A stretch of 12,643 nt of DNA from Akkermansia muciniphila (GTDB taxonomy: Bacteria; Verrucomicrobiota; Verrucomicrobiia; Verrucomicrobiales; Akkermansiaceae), in NCBI GenBank assembly GCA_945870545.1, contig CAMBTF010000019.1, forward strand, positions 1 to 12,643, given 5' to 3'. Each line of letters starts with the position of its first letter. The stretch's first letter is position 1. Below the pieces are notes generated by a model. The model did no database searches and was not told the origin of the DNA. It saw nothing but the letters and a program-made list of their open reading frames with translations. Shown here in pieces: positions 6,046 to 12,643 of the stretch. Both the position numbers and the translations under genes were made by a program.

Positions 6046-6996
6046 ATGCAACTCCTCGAATTTGAAAAGCCCGCCGCCGAGATCGAGCGTGAGATCGAGA
6101 AACTCCGCGCCAAATCCGCCGCGCAGAACCTCGACCTTTCCGACGAGATCGCGATCATGGAACGCAAGCTCGCGGAGACCCGCACTGCCATTTACGAAAA
6201 CCTCACCCCGTGGCAGCGCGTCCAGATCGCCCGCCACACCCAGCGCCCGTTCATGCTCGATTACGTCTCGCTGGCCTTCGATGATTTCACCGAGCTGCAC
6301 GGCGACCGCCACATCGGCGACGACGCCTCGATGCCCGGCGGTTTCGCGATGCTTGGCGAGAGGAAATGCGTCGTGCTCGGCCACCAGAAAGGCCGCGATA
6401 CGAAGGAGAACCTCAAGCGCAACTTCGGCTCCGCCCACCCGGAGGGCTACCGCAAATCCCTCCGCCTCATGAAGCTCGCGGAGAAATTCTCCATGCCCGT
6501 CATCGCCCTGATCGATACGCCCGGAGCCTTCCCCGGCATCGGCGCGGAAGAGCGCAACATCGCCGAGGCCATCGCCTTCAACCTCCGCGAGATGATGCTT
6601 TTGAAAACCCCCATCATCGCCGTCGTAATCGGCGAGGGCGGCTCAGGAGGTGCGCTCGGCATCGGTGTAGCGGACCGTGTAATCATGATGGAGAACGCCT
6701 ACTATTCGGTCATCTCCCCGGAAGGCTGCGCCGCCATTCTCTGGAAACACCGCAAGCACGCCCCCGAAGCCGCCGAGGCCATGAAACTCGTCGCCCCCGA
6801 CCTGATGAAACTCAAGCTCATCGATGACGTCATCCCGGAACCCACCGGCGGCGCCCACCACGACCACGCCGCCACCGCCGTATCTTTCCGCGAGGTCATT
6901 TCCAAACACCTCGACCACCTCTGCAAGCTCGATACGAAAACCCTCCTCAACGAGCGCTACGAAAAATTCCGCCACTTCGGTGAGTGGAACGGATGA
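6046..6996 (+). CDS. accA: Acetyl-CoA carboxylase carboxyltransferase, alpha subunit
   Basis: With AccD, this 316-aa cytoplasmic subunit moves the carboxyl group from carboxybiotin to acetyl-CoA to give malonyl-CoA, the first committed step of fatty-acid synthesis. The N-terminal helical part (LLEFEKPAAEIEREIEKLR) is typical. The carboxyltransferase core contains LDYVSLAFDDFTELHGDR (71-88), GHQKGRDTKENLKRNFG (112-128), and HPEGYRKSLRLMKLAEKF. It also has the oxyanion-hole region IDTPGAFPGIGAEER (156-170), GEGGSGGALGIG (197-208) and YSVISPEGCAAILWK (220-234). Length matches E. coli AccA closely, so it is complete. The ATG at 6046 gives the family N-terminus; the leader is AAAGTTTCCCCACCC, with no Shine-Dalgarno sequence. 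accD is not in the window. With acpP 2 kb upstream it places fatty-acid synthesis functions in this region, but in separate transcription units. Confidence 0.97.
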   Translation: MQLLEFEKPAAEIEREIEKLRAKSAAQNLDLSDEIAIMERKLAETRTAIYENLTPWQRVQIARHTQRPFMLDYVSLAFDDFTELHGDRHIGDDASMPGGFAMLGERKCVVLGHQKGRDTKENLKRNFGSAHPEGYRKSLRLMKLAEKFSMPVIALIDTPGAFPGIGAEERNIAEAIAFNLREMMLLKTPIIAVVIGEGGSGGALGIGVADRVIMMENAYYSVISPEGCAAILWKHRKHAPEAAEAMKLVAPDLMKLKLIDDVIPEPTGGAHHDHAATAVSFREVISKHLDHLCKLDTKTLLNERYEKFRHFGEWNG

Positions 6997-7194
6997 GCGC
7001 CTAAAAGGTAAGCCGTGTCCACCAGACGCGCCCACATCACCTTCTCCCGCCGGACTCGTCCCCTTCATAGCGCAGCGACGCAGGAGGCTTCTCTTCCTCC
7101 CCCTCCCGGTCACCAGTACCTCCATATACACCTCCATATCCACCAATTCCTGGATAAGTTGGGAAAAGAGGGGCAAGGCTTCTGCGGGTTGTTG

Positions 7195-7280
7195 CTCACA
7201 CGAAGACACGAAGGCACGAAGGAAGAGTTTCTGTAGACTGCTGTGTGCTTCGTGGCTTCGTGGCTTCGTGTGAGATTTTT
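7195..7280 (+). terminator. Long hairpin of CACGAAGG-type 8-base units with T-tract; likely accA terminator
   Basis: The left arm at 7195-7221 (CTCACACGAAG, then CACGAAG units at an 8-base period) pairs with the right arm at 7248-7274 (CTTCGTGG twice, then CTTCGTGTGAG) at 25 of 27 positions. The loop is 26 bases. ATTTTTC follows on the plus strand, as in a rho-independent terminator for accA. On the minus strand no T-run follows. It is also a repeat: such 'cacgaaggcacgaag' palindromes recur in environmental genomes. Confidence 0.7.
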
Positions 7281-7301
7281 CACTAAGCCATGCCAGCTAC
7301 G

Positions 7302-7337
7302 GTCGACCCGGCGGGTCAACCCTACCTTTAAGGTAGG
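7302..7337. repeat. Two adjacent palindromes at the 3' end of the hydrolase gene
   Basis: GTCGACCC-GGC-GGGTCAAC (7302-7320) has one mismatch in its stem. CCTACCTT-T-AAGGTAGG (7321-7337) is a perfect 8-base inverted repeat. They sit directly downstream of the hydrolase stop on the minus strand. Without a T-run they are not classical terminators; they may protect the 3' end of the message or be a small repeat element. Confidence 0.6.
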
Positions 7338-7341
7338 CCTT

Positions 7342-8262
7342 TCACATCACGCCGTCTAGCCAGGTGAGCATGCGTTTGCGGTAAGCGCCGTTGTCGCGGG
7401 AGAGGGTGTCGCCGTGGCCGCCGTCCTTGACCTCGAAGAGGGTTTTGGGCTCTTTCGCGAGGTCGAAGAGTTCCTTGCCTTGGGCGACGGGCACCACCGG
7501 ATCGCGGACGCCGTGGATGACGAGCAGCGATGTTCCGGAAATTTTGCCGATGCAGTCCTTCGGGGAGAGTTCGTCCGTGATGAGATTCGCCCCCAGTTCC
7601 CCTCCTACTAACCGCGCCATGGCCCGGTAGGAGGCAAAGGCTCCATCGATGACGACCGCGCGCAGGCCCTCCATGTGTTTCTCCGCGATGGCCGCGACGG
7701 ACTTTGCGCCGCCGAGGCTGTGGCCGTAGGAAACCAGCCGCCGCGCGTCCACGTCCTTGCGGGCACCGACGTAAGCGAAGGCACCTTTCACGTCCTCGAT
7801 CATACCGCGGCGGTCGAGCTCGCCGCCGGATTTCCCGAAGCCGCGGTAGTCATACATGAACACGTGGTATCCCGCTTCGACGAGCCAGAGCACGAAGCCG
7901 AGGTGGTGCCCGAGCGATCCCGCGTTGCCGTGGGAGAAGACGATGGTGCCCTTCGGAACCTTCAGCTTGGCGGGCATGAACCAGCCGTGGAGAGCGGTGC
8001 CATCGGTGGATTTGAAATCGACGTTCTCGAAGCGGAAGCCCCAGTCGGCGGGGGTTGCGGGTTCGTCATGGGTGGGGAAATAGAACAAGCGGTTCGTGTT
8101 GCCGCCCCCGAGCAGGGTCTTGCTCAGTTCGCTGGGCTTGCCGTCGCGATCGACCAGCAGGCGCTGGATGTCATCGGGGTTCAGGCGGGGCTTCGCTTCG
8201 GGTGTCTGGGCGTGAAGGAAACCGACGGCCGCCAGCGGCGCGATGGTAAGTAAACATTTCAT
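7342..8262 (-). CDS. Secreted alpha/beta hydrolase (serine hydrolase, S33/BEM46-like)
   Basis: This is a 306-aa alpha/beta-fold hydrolase, probably exported. Residues 1-19 look like a Sec signal peptide (MKCLLTIAPLAAVGFLHA, cut likely before Gln). The oxyanion part is VFSHGNAGSLGHHLGF. The strand-turn YDYRGFGKSGG is typical of this family. The nucleophile elbow is GHSLGG (Ser catalytic). The acid is probably the Asp in HGVRDPVVPV, and the catalytic His lies in DGGHGDTL near the C-terminus. All three triad members and the full length are present, so it should be active on an ester, amide or peptide that cannot be named from sequence. The start is the ATG at 8260-8262, fixed by the signal peptide; no Shine-Dalgarno sequence. 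It is divergent from the fur-katG operon across 239 bases and convergent with accA. No functional link to either is evident. Confidence 0.9.
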   Translation of the reverse strand: MKCLLTIAPLAAVGFLHAQTPEAKPRLNPDDIQRLLVDRDGKPSELSKTLLGGGNTNRLFYFPTHDEPATPADWGFRFENVDFKSTDGTALHGWFMPAKLKVPKGTIVFSHGNAGSLGHHLGFVLWLVEAGYHVFMYDYRGFGKSGGELDRRGMIEDVKGAFAYVGARKDVDARRLVSYGHSLGGAKSVAAIAEKHMEGLRAVVIDGAFASYRAMARLVGGELGANLITDELSPKDCIGKISGTSLLVIHGVRDPVVPVAQGKELFDLAKEPKTLFEVKDGGHGDTLSRDNGAYRKRMLTWLDGVM

Positions 8263-8353
8263 GGGAACTAAGCTAACCCGGCGGACGGATTTGTCGAGAG
8301 GCCAGAGATACGCCTCACTGCGCGATGGCGAAGAGCTAGGTGCGGCTCACGGA

Positions 8354-8392
8354 AACCGTTTTTTCATGACCGCCATGAAATGGAAAGCGGTT
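8354..8392. repeat. Nested inverted repeat in the divergent hydrolase/fur region
   Basis: The inner arms TTTCATG and CATGAAA (8362-8368, 8374-8380) pair perfectly around ACCGC. The outer arms AACCG and CGGTT (8354-8358, 8388-8392) also pair. It lies between two divergent genes, where a terminator is not expected, so an operator or RNA hairpin in one leader is more likely. Confidence 0.55.
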
Positions 8393-8400
8393 GGCCAAAC

Positions 8401-8415
8401 GTTTTCAGCGAAAAC
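8401..8415. repeat. Perfect inverted repeat GTTTTC-AGC-GAAAAC
   Basis: This is a 6-base perfect dyad with a 3-base centre, about 33 bases upstream of a possible -10 box for fur-katG. It could be a regulator site. It does not match the Fur or PerR consensus. Confidence 0.45.
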
Positions 8416-8423
8416 CCAAAGCG

Positions 8424-8453
8424 TTGTTGGAGCATGGGTGGGATAGATATTAA
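8424..8453 (+). promoter_or_regulatory. Possible promoter of the fur-katG operon
   Basis: TTGTTG (8424-8429) and TATTAA (8448-8453) are 18 bases apart and resemble sigma-70 -35 and -10 boxes. This would start transcription near 8460 and give a leader of about 40 bases. The match is moderate only. Confidence 0.3.
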
Positions 8454-8466
8454 CAACCTCAAAAAA

Positions 8467-8482
8467 TTGACTAAGTCCAAAT
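8467..8482. promoter_or_regulatory. Possible operator for the Fur-family regulator
   Basis: TTGACTAAGTCCAA holds the dyad GACT-A-AGTC with partly symmetric A/T flanks, 20 bases before the fur start. Fur-family regulators next to katG usually repress their own promoter, and an A/T-flanked dyad here would suit that. It does not match the textbook 19-base Fur box. Confidence 0.25.
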
Positions 8483-8486
8483 CTTG

Positions 8487-8493
8487 AGGAAGG
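8487..8493 (+). promoter_or_regulatory. Shine-Dalgarno sequence that sets the fur start
   Basis: AGGAAGG ends eight bases before the GTG at 8502. It is the only clear Shine-Dalgarno sequence before any gene of this window. It argues for GTG 8502 over the TTG at 8484, which would place the site inside the coding region. Confidence 0.7.
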
Positions 8494-8501
8494 TTTCCGT
8501 C

Positions 8502-8969
8502 GTGACAGACCCTGCCGATTTACTCCGCGAACACGGACTACCCGTGACCGCGCAGCGCATCGCGGTGCTACGGGCGGTATCTGGCAGGCCGCACGGCACA
8601 GCGGATGCCATCGCAGCGGACGTGCGGGACGGCATCGGCGCGATCTCGCGGCAGTCGGTCTATGACTCGCTCGCCATCCTCGCAGGAAAAGGCCTGATCC
8701 GCCGCATCGAGCCCGCCGGATCACCCGCACGTTACGAGGCGCGCACGGGAGACAACCACCACCACCTCATCTGCCGCACCTGCGGGAAAACGACCGATGT
8801 GGACTGCGCCGCCGGCCACGCTCCGTGTCTCCACACGGCGGATGACCACGGCTTCCTGATTGACGAGGCCGAGGTGATCTTCTGGGGCACCTGCCCCGAT
8901 TGTTTGCCCGCGCGCGGCAAAGCGAAAATTTCCAAACCCCTAATCATAACCCCGAAAAAGAAAACATAA
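8502..8969 (+). CDS. Fur-family peroxide or iron regulator (FurA/PerR-like)
   Basis: This is a 155-aa metal-dependent repressor. The winged-helix domain (about 1-80) has [25 protein letters not shown] and a recognition helix [13 protein letters not shown]. The dimer domain has [17 protein letters not shown] and WGTCPDCL, with the structural zinc site C91-C94 and C131-C134. Ligands that match the B. subtilis PerR sensing site are His31, His86, His88 and Asp99. The position of PerR Asp85 is Glu79, as in many Fur proteins. Retention of the Asp at the PerR 104 position favours peroxide sensing, by inference. katG begins three bases after the stop, the same order as mycobacterial furA-katG and Streptomyces furS-catC, so it probably represses katG until peroxide oxidises it. 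The C-terminal tail is basic (TPKKKT). Start GTG at 8502 is chosen by its Shine-Dalgarno sequence. Confidence 0.92.
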   Translation: MTDPADLLREHGLPVTAQRIAVLRAVSGRPHGTADAIAADVRDGIGAISRQSVYDSLAILAGKGLIRRIEPAGSPARYEARTGDNHHHLICRTCGKTTDVDCAAGHAPCLHTADDHGFLIDEAEVIFWGTCPDCLPARGKAKISKPLIITPKKKT

Positions 8970-8972
8970 GAT

Positions 8973-11192
8973 ATGAGTGAAGCATTCGATGTGAACGCGG
9001 ACATCAGCAGATGCCCGGTGATGAATCCAACACGCAACCAACCCGCCGCCGGTTCCACGGCGAACGAGCATTGGTGGCCGAACCAACTGAGCCTGAAAAG
9101 CCTGCGCCAGAACAGTGAGCTTTCCGATCCGATGGATCGCGATTTCGACTACGCGAAGGAATTCCAATCGCTCGACCTCGACGCGGTGATCAAGGATATC
9201 GACGAGCTGATGACCACATCGCAGGATTGGTGGCCCGCCGACTACGGCCATTACGGCCCGTTTTTCATCCGCATGGCGTGGCACAGCGCGGGCACTTACC
9301 GCATTCAGGATGGACGCGGCGGAGCCTGCTCCGGCACCCTCCGTTTCGCCCCGCTCAACAGCTGGCCGGACAATGTAAACCTCGACAAAGCCCGCCGCCT
9401 GCTCTGGCCGATCAAGCAAAGATACGGAAAGAAAATCTCTTGGGCCGATCTCATGATCCTGGTTGGCAACCGCTCGCTGGAGACCATGGGCTTCAAGACC
9501 TTCGGCTTCGCCGGCGGACGCGAGGACATCTGGCAACCCGAGGAAGACATCTACTGGGGGCCGGAAACGGAATGGCTCGGCGACCAGCGCTACACCGGCG
9601 ACCGTCAACTTGAGAACCCGCTCGGCGCGGTGCAGATGGGCCTCATCTACGTGAACCCCGAGGGGCCGAACGGCAACCCCGATCCCCTGCTCTCCGCCCG
9701 CGACATCCGCGAGACCTTCGCCCGCATGGCGATGAACGATGAGGAAACCGTCGCCCTCATTGCAGGCGGTCACACTTTCGGAAAAGCCCACGGCGCAGCT
9801 GATCCGTCGAAATTTGTTGGGCGCGAACCGGAAGGCGCGCCGCTTGAGGAGCAAGCGCTCGGCTGGAAGAACAGCTTCGGCAAAGGCAACGCCGAGGACA
9901 CCATTTCCAGCGGACTCGAAGGGGCATGGACCACCGAGCCGACGAAGTGGGACAACAACTATTTCCACAACCTCTTCGCCTACGATTGGAAGCAGGTGAA
10001 AAGCCCCGCCGGCGCAACGCAGTGGATCCCCACCGATCCCGCCGCCGCAGGAACCGTGCCCGACGCCCATAATCCGGCTAAGCGCCACGCACCGATGATG
10101 TTCACGTCCGACATCGCGCTCATCCGCGACCCCGCCTACCTTGCGATCTCCAAGCGTTTCCACGAGAACCCCGACCAGTTTGCGGAAGCCTTCGCGAAAG
10201 CGTGGTACAAGCTGACCCACCGCGATATGGGCCCCGTGTCCCGTTGCCTCGGCCCGATGGTTCCGCCTGCCCAGCTCTGGCAGGATCCCGTCCCCGCCGT
10301 GGATCACGAGCTGATCGGCGAAGCGGACATCGCCGCGCTCAAGCAAACGCTGCTCACTTCCGGCCTCTCCACTTCCCAACTCGTCACGACCGCATGGGCG
10401 TCCGCCGCTTCGTTCCGCCAGACTGACAAGCGCGGCGGAGCCAACGGCGCGCGCATCCGCCTCGCCCCGCAGAAGGATTGGGAAGCGAACCAGCCCGAGG
10501 AACTCGCGAAAGTGCTGCCCGTTTTGGAAAAGGTTCAGGCCGATTTCAATGCGGCGCAGACCGGCGGGAAAAAGGTTTCGCTCGCGGACATCATCGTGCT
10601 TGGCGGTTGTGCCGCCGTGGAAGCCGCCGCGAAGAAGGCCGGCCACGACGTGAAAGTTCCCTTCGCGCCGGGTCGCACCGACGCCTTGCAAGAGGAGACG
10701 GATGTCCATTCCTTCGCCGCGCTCGAGCCGGTGGCGGACGGTTTCCGCAACTACCTGAAGACCGAGCGCGCCGCGCATGCTGCGGCGCTGCTTGTGGACA
10801 AGGCCCACCTGCTCGCCCTTTCCCCACCGGAAATGACCGTGCTCGTCGGCGGACTCCGAGTCCTCAACGCGAACTTCGCCAAGTCCCCGCTCGGCGTTCT
10901 CACCAGCAGCCCCGAGACGTTGACGAACGACTTCTTCGTAAACCTGCTCTCCATGGACACGGATTGGAAAAAATCAGCAAGGTGCGAGCATTTCTACGAA
11001 GGCAAGGATCGCCAATCCGGCGAGCTGCGCTGGACAGCCAGCGCGGTGGACCTGCTCATCGGATCGCATTCCGAACTCCGCGCCCTCGCCGAGGTCTATG
11101 CCTCGGATGACGCGAAAGGGAAGTTCGTCAAAGACTTCATCGCCGCCTGGGACAAGGTGATGAACAGCGACCGTTTCGAACTCAACGCCTGA
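8973..11192 (+). CDS. katG: Catalase-peroxidase
   Basis: This is a 739-aa haem enzyme that breaks down hydrogen peroxide by catalase and peroxidase reactions. The distal site is [12 protein letters not shown] (Arg100, Trp103, His104). The proximal haem ligand is His267 in [14 protein letters not shown]. The Met-Tyr-Trp crosslink needed for catalase activity is present: Trp103, Tyr226 in [16 protein letters not shown], and Met252 in [12 protein letters not shown]. The second, non-haem peroxidase-like domain (about 430-739) is complete. Length matches other KatG proteins (about 720-740 aa), and I see no frameshift. It starts three bases after fur with only a weak purine stretch (AAAGAAAACATAAG), so translation is probably coupled to fur. 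It is followed by a terminator. There is no signal peptide, so it is cytoplasmic. Confidence 0.98.
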   Translation: MSEAFDVNADISRCPVMNPTRNQPAAGSTANEHWWPNQLSLKSLRQNSELSDPMDRDFDYAKEFQSLDLDAVIKDIDELMTTSQDWWPADYGHYGPFFIRMAWHSAGTYRIQDGRGGACSGTLRFAPLNSWPDNVNLDKARRLLWPIKQRYGKKISWADLMILVGNRSLETMGFKTFGFAGGREDIWQPEEDIYWGPETEWLGDQRYTGDRQLENPLGAVQMGLIYVNPEGPNGNPDPLLSARDIRETFARMAMNDEETVALIAGGHTFGKAHGAADPSKFVGREPEGAPLEEQALGWKNSFGKGNAEDTISSGLEGAWTTEPTKWDNNYFHNLFAYDWKQVKSPAGATQWIPTDPAAAGTVPDAHNPAKRHAPMMFTSDIALIRDPAYLAISKRFHENPDQFAEAFAKAWYKLTHRDMGPVSRCLGPMVPPAQLWQDPVPAVDHELIGEADIAALKQTLLTSGLSTSQLVTTAWASAASFRQTDKRGGANGARIRLAPQKDWEANQPEELAKVLPVLEKVQADFNAAQTGGKKVSLADIIVLGGCAAVEAAAKKAGHDVKVPFAPGRTDALQEETDVHSFAALEPVADGFRNYLKTERAAHAAALLVDKAHLLALSPPEMTVLVGGLRVLNANFAKSPLGVLTSSPETLTNDFFVNLLSMDTDWKKSARCEHFYEGKDRQSGELRWTASAVDLLIGSHSELRALAEVYASDDAKGKFVKDFIAAWDKVMNSDRFELNA

Positions 11193-11210
11193 TCCGCAGG
11201 AAAAATCACC

Positions 11211-11242
11211 AGCCGCCGTTCCACCCGGAGCGGCGGCTTTTT
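11211..11242. terminator. Terminator of the fur-katG operon
   Basis: AGCCGCCG pairs perfectly with CGGCGGCT around a 12-base loop that can form a small inner TCC/GGA stem, followed by TTTTT on the plus strand. It lies 18 bases after the katG stop and six bases before the end of the convergent HD-domain gene, so it may affect both directions, though the T-tract favours plus. Confidence 0.85.
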
Positions 11243-11248
11243 CGCGCA

Positions 11249-12103
11249 CTAGGCCTCGCCCGCCTCAAGCCTGCGCATCAGCTCCGCCACGTTCGCCTCA
11301 GCGGCGACCATGTAGGGATTGGGTTGCCCTTTCAGCGATAGATAGCGGTAAACGCCGCCGACCTTGTCGTTGAGAACCGGCAGCACGTAGTCCGTCCAGA
11401 AATCGGGTGTCATTTCGAGCAACTGCCGCAGGCTATTGTATGGCCAATCCTCCGGCGGGATACGATCGAAAGTGAACGATTCCTCAAACTCCGCGTAAAG
11501 CCTTGGCAGCTTTTCGAGGTAGTCCCCGGCACTCATCTGCGCAAGGTAATCGGCGGTAACAAGCATGTAGGCCATGACACATACCTCTTCACAGCGGAAG
11601 ACCATGTCGCCGATCTTGCTGCGCGGCCCCGTGCACATGATGGCGGAGCAAACGTCGTCGATCTCCACCGATGTGAGGCCGATCTGCGGGAGGTAAATGC
11701 GGGCAAATTCGCAGCTTCGGAATTCGTGGACAAACGTGTATTTGGCACCGCTGCCGGTGTTGTCGCCCGTCTTCTTGAGGAAGCCGGTGTCGTGCAATAG
11801 CACCGCGATCACGGAAAGCTCCCAGTCGCGGAATTCGAGGGCGGGCATGTCATCTGTCAGCGCGCGCCCTTCCAGCAGAAACGTCTGGCAAACCGTCGCC
11901 TGCAGCGTGTGCTCGTAGTCATGGTATTCCATGTCGATCGCTTGATAACCGGGATGGCGCCCTTCGAACATTCCTTGCACATCTGCAAACACGCGGTCGA
12001 GAAGTCGAAAACTTTGATCGCCCCAAAATCTTTCGAAAACGGCCTTCACGGCTTTCGCAACTTCATCCGGTTGCTCGGTATTAATCACATGCGGGTTAAC
12101 CAT
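11249..12103 (-). CDS. HD-domain metal-dependent phosphohydrolase
   Basis: This is a 284-aa cytoplasmic protein of the HD superfamily. Metal-ligand motifs are visible: YHDYEHTLQ (His61, His65), the HD pair LLHDTGFL (His104-Asp105), FVHEFRSCEF (His126), and the distal Asp185 in VTADYLAQM. The spacing and the YH-x-x-EH-T start resemble cyclic-nucleotide phosphodiesterase-like HD proteins, so a nucleotide or cyclic-nucleotide substrate is plausible but unproven. The C-terminal 80 residues (about 200-284) are not recognised. There is no signal peptide, membrane segment or partner GGDEF/response-regulator domain. The start is ATG at 12101-12103; there is no Shine-Dalgarno sequence. It is convergent with katG across 56 bases and divergent from infA across 168 bases. 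No functional link to katG is shown by the sequence. Confidence 0.85.
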   Translation of the reverse strand: MVNPHVINTEQPDEVAKAVKAVFERFWGDQSFRLLDRVFADVQGMFEGRHPGYQAIDMEYHDYEHTLQATVCQTFLLEGRALTDDMPALEFRDWELSVIAVLLHDTGFLKKTGDNTGSGAKYTFVHEFRSCEFARIYLPQIGLTSVEIDDVCSAIMCTGPRSKIGDMVFRCEEVCVMAYMLVTADYLAQMSAGDYLEKLPRLYAEFEESFTFDRIPPEDWPYNSLRQLLEMTPDFWTDYVLPVLNDKVGGVYRYLSLKGQPNPYMVAAEANVAELMRRLEAGEA

Positions 12104-12271
12104 GCTGGAAAATAGTTAGACAGCTCACCGCATGCGATCAAGCCAAGAAATCCGGATTCCTAACAGGCATGAAAGCATGGAAGACCGGGCGGGTTTTTCC
12201 CATTGAATCGCCACATCCGATCTGCTACCCCATCCCTGCGAGCGTCAGGTTCTTTCGCTCCACGACACATT

Positions 12272-12574
12272 ATGCCACCCAGAAACAACAAAAGCCGCGG
12301 CTCAGGCGGTCGCAACCGCAACAGGAGCTTCGGCCCAAGAAAACAAACCGCTCCCGACGCTGAGGACAAAGCCGTGGAGGTGGAGGGTGAGATATCCTCG
12401 GTTCTCGCGGGAACCATGTTCCGGGTGAAACTGGCGAGTGGCCATGAGGTGCTCGCCCACATCTCGGGGAAAATGCGCAAGCGTTTCATCCGCCTCGTCG
12501 TCGGCGACAAGGTCAAGATGGAAATGTCCCCTTACGACCTCACGAAAGCGCGCATCGTCTTCCGCTTGGGTTGA
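12272..12574 (+). CDS. infA: Translation initiation factor IF-1 with basic N-terminal extension
   Basis: This 100-aa protein has an IF-1 S1/OB-fold core at about 35-98: [54 protein letters not shown] and ARIVFR. These match E. coli IF-1 nearly block for block. IF-1 binds the 30S A site and helps start-site selection. E. coli IF-1 is 72 aa; this one has an additional N-terminal tail of about 30 residues, rich in Arg, Asn, Gly and Ser ([20 protein letters not shown]), then an acidic link (PDAEDKA). ATG at 12272 is the most downstream start upstream of the core; an ATG at 12203 would add 23 more residues. No Shine-Dalgarno sequence (leader CTCCACGACACATT). The stop lies inside a 17-base tandem duplication. 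No ribosomal-protein genes are next to it. Confidence 0.93.
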   Translation: MPPRNNKSRGSGGRNRNRSFGPRKQTAPDAEDKAVEVEGEISSVLAGTMFRVKLASGHEVLAHISGKMRKRFIRLVVGDKVKMEMSPYDLTKARIVFRLG

Positions 12575-12590
12575 TCTTCCGCTTGGGTTG
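12558..12590. repeat. 17-base tandem duplication across the infA stop codon
   Basis: TCTTCCGCTTGGGTTG occurs at 12558-12573 and again at 12575-12590 (period 17). The infA stop TGA uses the first copy's end plus the base between copies. If one copy is removed, the frame reads RIVFRLGCSS then TAA. Confidence 0.9.
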
Positions 12591-12623
12591 TTCATCCTAA
12601 ATACCGCAGTTCAAACGAAGATT

Positions 12624-12643
12624 TTCACCGCAGAGGCGCAGAG
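12624..12643. repeat. Left arm of a third repeat type (CGCAGAGG units), cut by the window edge
   Basis: TTCACCGCAGAGGCGCAGAG has GCAGAGGC-type 8-base units and resembles the start of another short-unit intergenic repeat. The rest lies outside the window, so whether it forms an inverted repeat cannot be seen. Confidence 0.4.

Larger units (their letters stand above)
6997..7341. other. Convergent intergenic region after accA
   Basis: This is a 345-base stretch between two convergent genes. It has a C/T-rich part with a tandem 12-mer (ACCTCCATATAC then ACCTCCATATCC, 7118-7141), the long 8-base-unit hairpin (7195-7280), and two palindromes (7302-7320 and 7321-7337) close to the hydrolase stop. 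Reading frames here (for example 7015-7236) are low-complexity and not convincing as genes. Confidence 0.7.

Noticed and set aside
7015..7236. Short reading frames in the region after accA
   Set aside because: Products are low-complexity and His/Pro/Arg-rich, and run into the short-unit repeat.
8940..10808. 622-aa open frame on the minus strand
   Set aside because: It is antisense to katG. Long shadows arise in phase with GC-rich genes; the product has no recognisable domain and no start context.

Overview
The window is chromosomal DNA of a high-GC, Gram-negative-type bacterium. The best guess is a member of the Verrucomicrobiota (PVC superphylum). That guess rests on inference: housekeeping genes (accA, acpP, infA) scattered among lineage-restricted hypothetical genes, start codons almost without Shine-Dalgarno sequences, and intergenic tandem or inverted short-unit repeats of a kind common in environmental PVC genomes. 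No rRNA or tRNA is present to settle it, and there is no sign of phage, transposon, plasmid or CRISPR.

Layout. Positions 13-2605 (minus strand) hold an aspartate-type aminotransferase and, upstream of it, an orphan ABC transporter ATPase. They are separated by a 358-base gap that carries an inverted repeat built from 10-base units. Positions 2706-2863 are a non-coding stretch rich in inverted repeats. Positions 2864-6996 (plus strand) hold a two-TM membrane protein, acyl carrier protein (acpP, with a clear terminator), an unknown 178-aa protein, a membrane-anchored LysM protein whose C-terminus looks like a catalytically dead L,D-transpeptidase, and accA. Positions 6997-7341 are a convergent intergenic region with a long hairpin made of 8-base units. 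Positions 7342-8262 (minus) hold a secreted alpha/beta hydrolase. It is divergent from a fur/perR-type regulator and katG (8502-11192, plus), which form a tight peroxide-defence operon ending at a terminator. Positions 11249-12103 (minus) hold an HD-domain phosphohydrolase convergent with katG. Positions 12272-12574 (plus) hold infA (IF-1) with an unusual basic N-terminal extension and a 17-base tandem duplication across its stop codon.

How the genes fit together. acpP and accA both serve fatty-acid synthesis, though they are not in one operon. The FurA-KatG pair is a self-contained oxidative-stress unit of the type known from actinobacteria. The other genes look independent. No large new multigene system is visible. 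The items most worth a second look are the degenerate L,D-transpeptidase, the shared A/T-rich leader motif before two start codons, the families of palindromic short-unit intergenic repeats, the unassigned structured stretch at 2706-2850, and the extended IF-1.
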